In this document: one piece after another, positions 51,161 through 60,439 of the stretch
Position numbering within the stretch: position 1 is the stretch's first letter
Layout: every line of letters starts with the position of its first letter
Origin: Emcibacter sp.
GTDB taxonomy: Bacteria > Pseudomonadota > Alphaproteobacteria > Sphingomonadales > Emcibacteraceae
Direction of reading: 5' to 3'
DNA length: 64,000 bases
Assembly: GCF_963675455.1 (NCBI RefSeq)
Contig: NZ_OY776217.1
Span: forward strand, 2,714,001-2,778,000
Notes under the pieces: generated by a model
Seen by the model: only the letters and a program-made list of their open reading frames with translations
Databases searched by the model: none
What the model was told of the DNA's origin: nothing
Translations under genes and position numbers: made by a program

Positions 51161-53278
51161 TCAGGGGCCTGAATTTGTCCATGGACGCCTGCCCCTGAGA
51201 TCCCTGATATTTTCCACCCTTATTTCTTCCGTGTGGTTTCCCGGCAGCCAGATAAAATGCCCGCCCTTTTCATAGAAATCCCAGCGATCCAGAATGAGCC
51301 GCGGACCGGAACATTCCGTCTTTACCGGAACCAGGCTCACTATCACGTCAGCTGCCCGGCAGTCTTCCGATAACGCCCGTTCATCCGACACGAAGGCAAT
51401 CTGCCAGCTGTATCCCCCACGCTCCGGGTGATATAGGCAGCTCATGGAATCACAGCCGATAGGTAAAATGTCCTGGGTGCCCTCCTCAACAGGCAGCCAT
51501 TTTTCCGCCCGTTCCTGTCCGTAATATTGCGCCCATTGTTCACGCACGATCCGGCTGCCCCTCAGGCCGGAAAGCCTGAGTTCCCCCTCGGCTGAACGAA
51601 TGGCAATCAGGCTGCCGTTGTTGTCCACAAGAATATCCGGGTTCCTGTGTAGTGCCGCAATCAAAACACCGCATAGCAGAATAACCGGCCCAACCAGGCG
51701 GATGCGGCTGCGCCAGAGGATAAACCATAACACACCGGCAATCATGGTTATCAGGGAGGTTGTCCCCATGGCAGGAAGCAGACTGATGGACCAAGGCAAA
51801 CCTGCCACATAATCGGCACTGGAAATAATCATATCAAGTCCCAACACCATCGGATCAAGCGCCAGGCTTTCCAGATGAAAGGGAAGCAGCAACAGGTAAA
51901 ATACAATCCACGGCATCACCCAGAGCGCCATGACCGGCATGGCAACCAGATTGGCCAGAAGACCGAAATGGACAATGCGGTTGAAATGAAACAGGGCAAT
52001 CGGACCGATGGTCAGTTCCGCAATCACCGTGGTCAGAATAATTGCCAGAAGATAGCTGAAGGTTTTCCTGGCAAAACTGTTGCCACGGTTGCTCCAGCGG
52101 GTAATCCCGGCGCCATATTGTTCATAGAAGAAGACAAGTCCGGTGACTGCAGCAAATGACATCTGAAAACTGATGGACAGAAGCACTTCAGGTGTGGTCA
52201 GCAGAAGCAGGATAGCCGCCAGCGCCACAAGTCTGAGCGAAATGGCCTTGCGATCGAATATAACCCCGAGAAAAACGATAGAGACCATGATAAAGGCCCG
52301 TAGTGTCGGAATACTGCCGCCACTGAGCAACAAATAGATGCCGCCACCAATAACGGCGAGGACCGCAGCCCATTTCTTGATCGGGTACCTGAGCGCCAGT
52401 CCGGGAAAACAAGCAAGGACAAGCCGGATGATAAAAAATATGGCCCCGGTAAAAAGGCCCATATGAAGTCCGGAAATCGCCAGAAGATGAGCAAGGCCGG
52501 CATCGCGCATATTTTCCGTTGTTTTTTCCGAGATACCGTCCCGGACACCGGTGATCAGAGCAGCCGCCAGTCCGCCCCGGTCGCCGGGATATTCCGATTG
52601 AATGCGCCGGGCGATTGACATGCGATACTGCTCGATGCCCACAAACCACTTCCTGTCCGCCTGGCCGATCTTGAGCGCCCCGACGGCATATCCAACAGCG
52701 CCAATTCCCTGAAACCACAGTTGCCGGGCATAATCATATCCGCCGGGCAGGCTCGCTGCCGGCGGAGGCATCAGAACAGCCGGAACAGTCACACGGTCAC
52801 CTATGTCTGGTACCTGGTCGAACTTACGTATGGTCACGCGGACATTTATTGTTTCGCCGGGAGCCGATAACAGACTGTCGGGCAGAATTATCCCTGACAA
52901 CACCAGCCTGAGCAGCGATTTTTGCGGATTTTGCACATGCTCGACCTTGCCGGACAGGGGAAGCGGCCGGCTTTCATCCGTGATCATTGGCGTATCCAGA
53001 TAGAAACTGCGCGCACCTGCAGCAAAAAAACCAGCATGGAGCCAGAAAAACATCCAGAAGAGTACCGGCAAAAGATGATGTATCCGCCGTGAAATATATC
53101 CAACAAGCAGGAGCGGCAACAAGGCTGCGGCAGCCGGAATGAGGGAAGGCTCATGATCAAGATGAAAGTAAAAGCCAATCCCTGTCGCAATAAAAACAGG
53201 TATCCACAGGAAAAAGCGATTCTTCTCCTGATCAGCAACTTCTTCTATGTCATGCAACAGCTTGATATCCGCCCCCAA
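51161..53278 (-). CDS. ComEC/Rec2 family competence membrane protein
   Basis: A 705-residue membrane protein for DNA passage across the inner membrane. An N-terminal helical and DUF4131 region is followed by the Competence domain with HLLAISGLHMGLFTG (about 265-279) and about ten membrane segments. The C-terminal 170 residues are soluble but lack the HxHxDH of an active metallo-beta-lactamase domain. No ATG fits; the start is TTG at 53278 or an alternative codon just after. Whether the cell is competent cannot be judged here. Confidence 0.88.
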   Translation of the reverse strand: MGADIKLLHDIEEVADQEKNRFFLWIPVFIATGIGFYFHLDHEPSLIPAAAALLPLLLVGYISRRIHHLLPVLFWMFFWLHAGFFAAGARSFYLDTPMITDESRPLPLSGKVEHVQNPQKSLLRLVLSGIILPDSLLSAPGETINVRVTIRKFDQVPDIGDRVTVPAVLMPPPAASLPGGYDYARQLWFQGIGAVGYAVGALKIGQADRKWFVGIEQYRMSIARRIQSEYPGDRGGLAAALITGVRDGISEKTTENMRDAGLAHLLAISGLHMGLFTGAIFFIIRLVLACFPGLALRYPIKKWAAVLAVIGGGIYLLLSGGSIPTLRAFIMVSIVFLGVIFDRKAISLRLVALAAILLLLTTPEVLLSISFQMSFAAVTGLVFFYEQYGAGITRWSNRGNSFARKTFSYLLAIILTTVIAELTIGPIALFHFNRIVHFGLLANLVAMPVMALWVMPWIVFYLLLLPFHLESLALDPMVLGLDMIISSADYVAGLPWSISLLPAMGTTSLITMIAGVLWFILWRSRIRLVGPVILLCGVLIAALHRNPDILVDNNGSLIAIRSAEGELRLSGLRGSRIVREQWAQYYGQERAEKWLPVEEGTQDILPIGCDSMSCLYHPERGGYSWQIAFVSDERALSEDCRAADVIVSLVPVKTECSGPRLILDRWDFYEKGGHFIWLPGNHTEEIRVENIRDLRGRRPWTNSGP

Positions 53279-53464
53279 ACTACTGTCTAAAAAGTGTGCA
53301 ATGCGGAAAAATATTGCTTTTTTTACACAACAGTATTTCTTTTTTTTTCGGAAATGTGCTAGAAACTGGCCAACCTGTTGGCTGTGAAGATCATTATAGC
53401 ATTTCTGCTAGCCATTAGCATCTTCACATACCATTTAATTATTCACTTTCTCAATCGGGGTTAT

Positions 53465-54883
53465 ATGGTAACTCAGAACAAAAAAGTTGTGACGCGTTTC
53501 GCACCATCACCGACCGGCTTCCTCCATATCGGCGGTGCCAGAACAGCGCTATTTAACTGGTTGTTTGCCCGACATCATGGCGGCGACTTTTTACTGCGCA
53601 TCGAAGATACAGACCGTAAAAGATCCACCGAAGAAGCTGTGGAAGCGATTTTTGACGGCATGAACTGGCTTGGCCTGCATCATGACGGCGAAGTGGTTTA
53701 CCAGTATGCCCGCCGGGATCGTCACGTCGAGATTGCCGAGAAGCTTCTTGCTGAAGGCAAGGCATACCATTGCTATTGCTCCCAGGAAGAGCTCCAGGAA
53801 ATGAGGGACAAGGCCCGCGCCGAAGGACGCCCCCTAAAGTATGATGGCCGCTGGCGCGACAGGCCCGCCTCAGATGCTCCTGAAGGTGTAAACCCTGTCG
53901 TGCGGTTCAAGGCACCGCAGGAAGGCGAACAGGTCATCAATGACCATGTCCAGGGCAAGGTAACGGTTGCCAACGAACAACTGGATGACATGATCCTGCT
54001 CCGGGCGGACGGGTCCCCTACCTATATGCTGTCAGTTGTGGTCGATGACTGTGATATGGGTGTGACCCACGTGATCCGCGGTGACGACCATCTGACCAAT
54101 GCCTTCCGCCAGGCACAGTTGATCAAGGCGATCGGCTGGGAACTGCCCGAATATGCCCATATACCACTTATTCATGGCAGTGACGGCGCCAAACTGTCCA
54201 AACGCCATGGCGCCCTGGGCGTTGATGCCTATCGCGACATGGGTTATCTGACCAGCGCCCTCAAAAACTATCTGTTAAGGCTCGGATGGGCGCACGGAGA
54301 TGAGGAGATTATTTCCGAACAGCAGGCCATCGAATGGTTTGGCCTGGAAGGCATCGGCAAGTCCCCTGCCCGATTTGATTTTGCCAAACTGGAAAATCTG
54401 AACGGTTATTACATGCGTGAAGTGGAAAGCAACGAAACGCTTGCCGGCCTGATCAGGGAAAGAATCGAGGCTGAAATCGGCCGGGCGCTGACTGACAGCG
54501 ACATGGCGCTTCTTGTGTCCGCCATGGATGAACTCAAGCCGCGGGCCAAAAACCTGAATGAACTTGCTGAAAGCACACTGTTCCTGTTCGTGACACGCCC
54601 TCTGAGTATCAATGAAAAAGCTGAAAAACTTTTGAGTGATGATGCCAGGCAAATGCTCGGCAGCCTCGTCGCCCAGCTGGAAAATGTCGATGACTGGCAA
54701 ATGGACGATCTTGAAGAAGAAGTTAAATCATTTGCCGAAGTGCAGGAACTGAAACTGGGCAAGATCGCTCAGCCCCTCCGTGCTGCCCTGACCGGCAGCA
54801 ACATGTCACCCGGAATTTATGACGTTCTGTTGTGGCTTGGAAAGGAAGAAAGTCTGGCCAGGATAAGGGATCAGGCAGGCTGA
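53465..54883 (+). CDS. gltX: Glutamate--tRNA ligase
   Basis: Charges tRNA-Glu. From the ATG at 53465 it has 472 residues, the normal length. FAPSPTGFLHIGG carries the HIGH-type motif (21-24) and KLSKR the KMSKS-type motif (243-247). GGGG just upstream acts as ribosome site. The frame stays open upstream to 53378, but that part reads as a hydrophobic leader no ligase has. Confidence 0.96.
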   Translation: MVTQNKKVVTRFAPSPTGFLHIGGARTALFNWLFARHHGGDFLLRIEDTDRKRSTEEAVEAIFDGMNWLGLHHDGEVVYQYARRDRHVEIAEKLLAEGKAYHCYCSQEELQEMRDKARAEGRPLKYDGRWRDRPASDAPEGVNPVVRFKAPQEGEQVINDHVQGKVTVANEQLDDMILLRADGSPTYMLSVVVDDCDMGVTHVIRGDDHLTNAFRQAQLIKAIGWELPEYAHIPLIHGSDGAKLSKRHGALGVDAYRDMGYLTSALKNYLLRLGWAHGDEEIISEQQAIEWFGLEGIGKSPARFDFAKLENLNGYYMREVESNETLAGLIRERIEAEIGRALTDSDMALLVSAMDELKPRAKNLNELAESTLFLFVTRPLSINEKAEKLLSDDARQMLGSLVAQLENVDDWQMDDLEEEVKSFAEVQELKLGKIAQPLRAALTGSNMSPGIYDVLLWLGKEESLARIRDQAG

Positions 54884-54954
54884 TCGCAAAGCAGTATTTA
54901 TCGTTGAATATTGGCGGTCATTAATAAGAAATTAGTCATTATTTATATATAATT

Positions 54955-54967
54955 GTATGTAACATAC
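54955..54967. promoter_or_regulatory. Palindrome upstream of gltA
   Basis: GTATGT-A-ACATAC is a perfect 13-base palindrome in an A/T-rich stretch about 100 bases before the gltA start. It has the size of a dimeric repressor site. The regulator is unknown. Confidence 0.35.
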
Positions 54968-55061
54968 TGTTCATAGTTAATGGCTAATGATTGAGAGAGG
55001 AAATGTCGGCTGAGGCCGGGCGGTTCCCAAGTATATATCATGAAGGAAAGGAAGTGGTTAT

Positions 55062-56378
55062 ATGTCAAATAAATTTGAAAAAAAGGTTTCAGGGGAAACT
55101 GCAACACTGACGATCGGAGACAAAACCACTGAACTGCCGATATTCGAGGGCTCAGTAGGTCCAAAGGTTCTGGACATCCGCACCCTGTACCGGGACACCG
55201 GCATGTTCACTTATGATCCGGGCTTTACCTCGACAGCCAGCTGTGAATCCAGCATCACCTATATTGACGGTGACGAGGGTGTCCTGCTCTATCGCGGCTA
55301 TCCCATCGACGAACTGGCCGATAATGCCGATTTTATGGAAGTTGCCTATCTTCTGCTGAACGGGGAACTCCCCAACCGGCAGGAAAAAGACAAATTCGTT
55401 CATGACATTACCTATCACACCATGTTGCATGAGCAGATGAACAAGTTCTTCACCGGCTTCCGTCGCGACGCGCATCCGATGGCAATTATGGTCGGTGTGG
55501 TTGGCGCCATGTCAGCCTTCTATCATGACAGCACCGACATCAGCGATCCCAAACAACGCAAGATTGCGTCTTATCGCCTGATTGCGAAAATGCCGACAAT
55601 TGCGGCCATGTCCTATAAATATTCCGTGGGACAGCCTTTCGTTTACCCGCGCAATGATCTCAGCTATGCCGAGAACTTCCTCTATATGACCTTCGGTGTA
55701 CCGAACTGTGAGCCCTATGAAGTTAACCCCATCCTTGCCAAAGCCATGGACAAGATCTTTACCCTTCATGCCGATCACGAACAGAATGCCTCTACGTCAA
55801 CAGTTCGTCTGGCCGGTTCATCCGGCGCCAATCCTTTTGCCTGTATTGCAGCAGGCATCGCCTCCCTCTGGGGTCCGGCTCACGGCGGCGCCAACGAAGC
55901 CTGCCTGAACATGCTCAATGAAATCGGTCACGTAGACAATATTCCGGAATTCATCAGACGCGCCAAGGACAAGAATGATTCCTTCCGCCTGATGGGCTTC
56001 GGTCACCGGGTTTACAAGAACTATGATCCGCGCGCCAAGGTCATGCAGGAAACAGCTCACCAGGTGCTCAGTGAACTGGGTATCAACGACGATCCTCTGC
56101 TGGATGTCGCTCGTGAGCTGGAGCGGATTGCCCTGGAAGACGAATATTTTGTAGAAAAGAAACTCTATCCCAATGTGGATTTCTATTCCGGCATTATTCT
56201 GAAAGCCATGGGGTTCCCGACAGAAATGTTCACTGTTCTGTTTGCCCTTGCCCGTACCGTTGGCTGGATTGCACAGTGGGGCGAAATGATAGAAGACCCG
56301 ACCCAGAAAATCGGACGCCCTCGTCAGTTGTTCACCGGCGACCCGAAACGGTCCTTCGTGCCCGTAGACGACAGATAA
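55062..56378 (+). CDS. gltA: Citrate synthase
   Basis: Joins acetyl-CoA and oxaloacetate to enter the TCA cycle. The 438-residue type II-like enzyme has HADHEQNASTSTVR, WGPAHGGANE and FGHRVYKNYDPRA, which carry the catalytic histidines and arginine. GGAAAGGAAG precedes the ATG. A terminator follows. In related genomes gltA flanks the lpx genes. Confidence 0.97.
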   Translation: MSNKFEKKVSGETATLTIGDKTTELPIFEGSVGPKVLDIRTLYRDTGMFTYDPGFTSTASCESSITYIDGDEGVLLYRGYPIDELADNADFMEVAYLLLNGELPNRQEKDKFVHDITYHTMLHEQMNKFFTGFRRDAHPMAIMVGVVGAMSAFYHDSTDISDPKQRKIASYRLIAKMPTIAAMSYKYSVGQPFVYPRNDLSYAENFLYMTFGVPNCEPYEVNPILAKAMDKIFTLHADHEQNASTSTVRLAGSSGANPFACIAAGIASLWGPAHGGANEACLNMLNEIGHVDNIPEFIRRAKDKNDSFRLMGFGHRVYKNYDPRAKVMQETAHQVLSELGINDDPLLDVARELERIALEDEYFVEKKLYPNVDFYSGIILKAMGFPTEMFTVLFALARTVGWIAQWGEMIEDPTQKIGRPRQLFTGDPKRSFVPVDDR

Positions 56379-56400
56379 TCCGGTTACACGTCAAAGAAAA

Positions 56401-56425
56401 AGCCCGGGAAAGCCGGGCTTTTTTT
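56401..56425 (+). terminator. Terminator after gltA
   Basis: AGCCCGG (56401-56407) pairs with CCGGGCT (56413-56419) around GAAAG and is followed by seven or more T. The A-run on the left could let it act for gloA as well. Confidence 0.92.
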
Positions 56426-56433
56426 ATATCAAT

Positions 56434-56826
56434 TTATTTCTGGATCAATTCGATCATATATCCGTCCGGATCCCTGATGAAAGCGATTTCGGTTTTTCCA
56501 TGTTTCATCGGGCCGGGCTTTCGGGGAATTTCAACACCCTGCTTTTCAAGAGCCGCGCAGACACCATAAATATCTTTCACGCCAAGCGCCAGATGGCCAA
56601 AACCGTCACCGAGATCATAAAGTTCTTCCCGATCCCAGTTATGGGTTAGCTCAAGCACGGTATTATTTTCTTCATCGCCATATCCGACAAAAGCCAGCGT
56701 GAATTTACCTTCCGGGAAATCAGTCCTGTGAAGCAGTTTCATCCCGAGATGACGGCAATAAAAGTCGATTGACTTGTCAAGATCCTGAACCCGGATCATT
56801 GTATGCAGCATACGAAACTCGGTCAT
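56434..56826 (-). CDS. gloA: Lactoylglutathione lyase (glyoxalase I)
   Basis: Converts the methylglyoxal-glutathione adduct to lactoylglutathione. The 130-residue protein starts with the family MLHTMIRVQDLDKSIDFY, with the metal His, and contains GFGHLALGV with a second His and GPMKHGKTEIAFIRDPDGY. Its location between fabZ and gltA is where lpxA/lpxI/lpxB are usual in this class. Confidence 0.94.
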   Translation of the reverse strand: MTEFRMLHTMIRVQDLDKSIDFYCRHLGMKLLHRTDFPEGKFTLAFVGYGDEENNTVLELTHNWDREELYDLGDGFGHLALGVKDIYGVCAALEKQGVEIPRKPGPMKHGKTEIAFIRDPDGYMIELIQK

Positions 56827-56842
56827 GAGGAAGCTTCCTTTT

Positions 56843-57307
56843 CTAGTCGTCCACGATCATGGCTGTAAAGGTTGCCTCAGCAACAAGTTTCCCGTCAACC
56901 TTACCCTGTCCTGTGAATTTCCAAACGTTGCGACGATTTTGTTCTTTCTTGACATGCAGTTCCAGTTGATCCCCGGGCACGACCGGGCGACGAAACTTGG
57001 CACCATCAATAGACATAAAATAAACGATCTTGCCTTCGGCTTCCTCACCAAGAGTAAGCATTACCATTGCGGCGGCAGTCTGGGCCATCGCCTCAACAAT
57101 CAGCACGCCCGGCATCACAGGTTGTTCGGGGAAATGCCCCTGGAAAAACGGCTCATTAATCGTCACGTTTTTGACCCCGACACCGGTTTCGCCCGGCACG
57201 ATATCCCTGAGGCGATCAATCAACAGCATAGGGTATCTATGGGGAATAAGCTCCATAATGCGCAGAACATCTATTTCTGCAGGAATATCCTTGTTTTCCT
57301 CGCTCAT
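56843..57307 (-). CDS. fabZ: 3-hydroxyacyl-ACP dehydratase FabZ
   Basis: Dehydrates 3-hydroxyacyl-ACP in fatty-acid synthesis. The 154-residue hot-dog protein has IPHRYPMLLIDR at 21-32, catalytic His58 in FFQGHFPEQPVMPG and Glu72 in VEAMAQ. It is the only gene left of the usual lpxD-fabZ-lpxA run. A terminator separates it from skp, so it needs its own promoter. Confidence 0.96.
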   Translation of the reverse strand: MSEENKDIPAEIDVLRIMELIPHRYPMLLIDRLRDIVPGETGVGVKNVTINEPFFQGHFPEQPVMPGVLIVEAMAQTAAAMVMLTLGEEAEGKIVYFMSIDGAKFRRPVVPGDQLELHVKKEQNRRNVWKFTGQGKVDGKLVAEATFTAMIVDD

Positions 57308-57450
57308 TAACTATCCAGTCCTTTTTCCTGAACCATCGATCTGTTGCCGATGTCTTAAAGCTTTTAAATGTCAAAGGCAAGTATGACATCTTAACGCATA
57401 ACCTGTACGGACTTTCTTCGCACAGGAAACGGAAATACTTACGTCCAAAT

Positions 57451-57479
57451 AAAAATGCCCCACCTTTCAGCGGGGCATC
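57451..57479 (-). terminator. Terminator after skp
   Basis: ATGCCCC (57455-57461) pairs with GGGGCAT (57472-57478), followed on the minus strand by TTTTTATTT. It stands between skp and fabZ, closing the uppS-to-skp transcript. A second GC-rich hairpin overlaps the end of skp at 57491-57512. Confidence 0.85.
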
Positions 57480-57496
57480 AATAAAATCAGGCCCGG

Positions 57497-58072
57497 TTAA
57501 TTTGAGCCGGGTGTCATTAGTTCCACCTTGACGGCCGGCAGCACCTGGTCAAGCTGTTCAATCACTTCGTCAGTTACATTCAGGGCCGCAGCATGTTCGA
57601 CTACCAGACTCTTGTCGATAATCATATTGGCGCCGCGTTCCTTGATGATTTTCTGATAAATCGGTGTCAATGCGCTCTGCAGTTTGTTCTGCGCATTTAC
57701 AAGAGCTACCTCAAGCTGACGGTTCTTTTCCTGGGCATCACGCTGCATATCAGCAACTTTGCCGCGGAACTCTACAACCTTCTGTTCATAGACTTCCTTG
57801 GGAACCAGTGAACGCTGGTTGGAGAGACTTTCTTCCTCTTTTTTCAGTTCGGTCTCTTTAGCCACAATTTCAGCCTGGAATTTCTGACGGATCACATCAA
57901 GCTGGCGGCGGATATCCTTGCCGGCGGCGGAGTCCATGGTAATTCTGCGGCCATCAATAACAGCGATTGATACCTTGGGAAGCGCTTGGGCGGTTGCCTC
58001 TTCAACTGAAGAGAGTGAGTTGATGCCCAGCACAATGGCGGCCATCATGGCAAATTTTGTAAAATGTCTCAT
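57497..58072 (-). CDS. skp: OmpH/Skp family periplasmic chaperone
   Basis: A 191-residue exported protein with a signal peptide (about 1-29) and a long charged coiled coil (about 50-140), the jellyfish-like Skp arm that holds unfolded outer-membrane proteins. Its ATG overlaps the bamA stop by one base (TAATG). In most genomes lpxD comes next; here a terminator does. Confidence 0.9.
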   Translation of the reverse strand: MRHFTKFAMMAAIVLGINSLSSVEEATAQALPKVSIAVIDGRRITMDSAAGKDIRRQLDVIRQKFQAEIVAKETELKKEEESLSNQRSLVPKEVYEQKVVEFRGKVADMQRDAQEKNRQLEVALVNAQNKLQSALTPIYQKIIKERGANMIIDKSLVVEHAAALNVTDEVIEQLDQVLPAVKVELMTPGSN

Positions 58073-60402
58073 TAAAACCTTGTTCCGATGTTAAATTGGA
58101 AAAATTCCGTTTTGTCGTAATCATCTTTAAGCAATGCCTTGGCAAAGTCAATCCTGAAGGGTCCAAAGGGCGACATCCAGGAGAAACCAACACCGACAGA
58201 CAACCTTGGCGATACAGAATCTGCCACAATTGAATGAACATTGCCGGTCCGATCGTTTACAAGTGTGGGTACTTCGTCAATGTCCCAAAGGGCACCCATA
58301 TCCACAAATGCACTGGCTTCGATACCCATTTCGCGGGCCCCTGCCCCCAGAGGCACAAACAGTTCCAGCGAACTGGTATAATAGAGGTTGCCGCCAAGGG
58401 CATCCAGAGTGAGGTTGTCACGTGGACCAATACCGCCCTGCTCGAAACCCCTGACCTTGGGATTACCCAGGAAAAAGCGGTCGGACAACCTTACATCCTC
58501 ACTGATCCCGAACACATTACCTGCTTCGGCGGAAAGATTAAATATCCACTTTCCAAAAAGCGGATAATAATAATCATAGGACAGGCGCGATCTCAGGTAG
58601 GACACATTGCCACCCAAACCGGCGAAATCCTGGTTGAAGACAAGCCGCTGCCCGCGACTGGGATGCTGCCTGTTATTCAGTGAATCATAGGATACGCCAT
58701 ATCCAACAGAGGATGTCGTGAACTTACCGACGTTATTGTCCAGAAAGGGACTGCTTGAGACAAAGGTGGTTTCAACGTCATCCACACGGATTGTATAGCG
58801 TCCGCTCATCACAATATATTCTGTGACGGGGAAAGCTGTTCTCAGGCTGGTGCCATAAGTCGTCTGGCGGAAGTCACTTTCCACAAAATCAGTATCGCGC
58901 AGGAACAGGTCAACTCCGGCAACAACTGCCTTGTCCAGAAAATAGGGTTCTGTGAAGCTGACATCCACTTCCTTACGGTAGGATGAAATCCTGGCACCCA
59001 GGCGCAGGTTCTGGCCCTTGCCCATAAAGTTGCGTTCACCGATACTGAAGTCAAACAGGAAACTCTCGCTGCTTGAGAAGCCGGCACCGACAGAAAGCTC
59101 GCCGGTTGCCTGTTCTTCAACCGTCACATCCAGAACTGTCTGGTCCTCGGCGGAGCCTTCAAGCTGCTCGATGGTCGCCTCGGCAAAATACCCAAGGCTC
59201 TTGATCCGCACTTCGGAACGTTTCACTTTCGAGGAGTTATAGGCATCGCCCTCGACAATTCTCATTTCACGACGGATAACCTTGTCGTGGGTGCGCACGT
59301 TACCATTGATGTTGATCCGTTCCACATAGACACGCGGCGCCTTGTTAACAACATAGGTAATGTCAACGGTGCGTTCTTCCCGGTTTCGGCGAATCCTCGG
59401 CCGAACATCCACAAAAGCATAGCCCTTGAGGCCGGCAATATCGGTCAGGAACTCAACAGTACGGTCGATCTGGGTAGAATCATAAATGGACCCGCTCTTG
59501 GTGACAACAAGTGGCTTCAAGTCCTCAGCCTTGATGTCGGGAATTTTACTTTCCACATCGATCTCGCCGAAGTTGTAAATTTCACCTTCCTCGACAGTGA
59601 CATTGATGAAAAAATGTTCCTTGTCATGGGCAAGTTCGGCAACGGCAGAGGTAATGCGGAAATCCGCATATCCCTGTGAGCGGTAATAATCCCTGAGCAG
59701 CTGCTTGTCATAGGCAAGACGGTCCGGATCGTAGGTATCTTCAGACGTCAGAATTTTCCACCAGCGGCTTTCCTTGGTCGCCATGACATTACGCAGGGCA
59801 TCATTGTTGAATTTCTTGTTGCCCATAAAATTGATCTTGCCAATTTTACTCTTCGGGCCTTCGCTGATCTCGAAAACCAGGTTCACACGGTTCTGGTCCA
59901 GCTGAATAACTTTTGGTTCAATTGTCGCGGCAAACCGCCCGGCACGGCGATAGACTTCAAGAAGACGCTGAACATCAGCCCGCACCTTTGCACGGGAAAA
60001 CACGATTCGCGGACGCAGGGTGATCTCTTCATAGAGCTTATCGTCTTTTTTGGATTTATTCCCTTCAAACACAATCCGGTTAAGGATCGGGTTTTCCACA
60101 ATATTCACTACAAGCTTGTCGCCGGAGCGGCCGATCTTTACATCGGAAAACAACCCGGTGTTAAACAGGCGCTTGAGGGACGCGTCCACCTTCTCTTCGG
60201 AATAATCATCCCCTTCGTTGACAATCATGTAGGACTTGATTGTCTCGGCCTCAATGCGCTGGTTGCCGGTTACGATGATCTCCGAAATTGCCAGTTGATT
60301 ACCATATACACCCTCCTGGGCATGGGAGACGGAGCTCGCCAGCATGGGAACAACGCAGAATAAATAAAATAAAGTTGAAACTTTAAATAAGCGATTTAAC
60401 AC
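58072..60402 (-). CDS. bamA: Outer-membrane assembly factor BamA
   Basis: The core of the beta-barrel assembly machine, 776 residues. After a signal peptide (about 1-28) come five POTRA domains (about 35-430) and a 16-strand barrel; VRGFEQGGIGPRD is the conserved barrel loop. It ends in Phe (FNIGTRF), the usual C-terminal outer-membrane signal. It lies between rseP and skp. Confidence 0.96.
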   Translation of the reverse strand: MLNRLFKVSTLFYLFCVVPMLASSVSHAQEGVYGNQLAISEIIVTGNQRIEAETIKSYMIVNEGDDYSEEKVDASLKRLFNTGLFSDVKIGRSGDKLVVNIVENPILNRIVFEGNKSKKDDKLYEEITLRPRIVFSRAKVRADVQRLLEVYRRAGRFAATIEPKVIQLDQNRVNLVFEISEGPKSKIGKINFMGNKKFNNDALRNVMATKESRWWKILTSEDTYDPDRLAYDKQLLRDYYRSQGYADFRITSAVAELAHDKEHFFINVTVEEGEIYNFGEIDVESKIPDIKAEDLKPLVVTKSGSIYDSTQIDRTVEFLTDIAGLKGYAFVDVRPRIRRNREERTVDITYVVNKAPRVYVERININGNVRTHDKVIRREMRIVEGDAYNSSKVKRSEVRIKSLGYFAEATIEQLEGSAEDQTVLDVTVEEQATGELSVGAGFSSSESFLFDFSIGERNFMGKGQNLRLGARISSYRKEVDVSFTEPYFLDKAVVAGVDLFLRDTDFVESDFRQTTYGTSLRTAFPVTEYIVMSGRYTIRVDDVETTFVSSSPFLDNNVGKFTTSSVGYGVSYDSLNNRQHPSRGQRLVFNQDFAGLGGNVSYLRSRLSYDYYYPLFGKWIFNLSAEAGNVFGISEDVRLSDRFFLGNPKVRGFEQGGIGPRDNLTLDALGGNLYYTSSLELFVPLGAGAREMGIEASAFVDMGALWDIDEVPTLVNDRTGNVHSIVADSVSPRLSVGVGFSWMSPFGPFRIDFAKALLKDDYDKTEFFQFNIGTRF

Positions 60403-60439
60403 CAGTACATTTTCCTGTTTATTATATTATCCAGGCCAG

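Noticed and set aside
53378..53464. In-frame hydrophobic N-terminal extension of gltX
   Set aside because: It would put a membrane segment on a cytosolic tRNA ligase and requires a non-ATG start. The ATG at 53465 gives the normal length and has a ribosome site.
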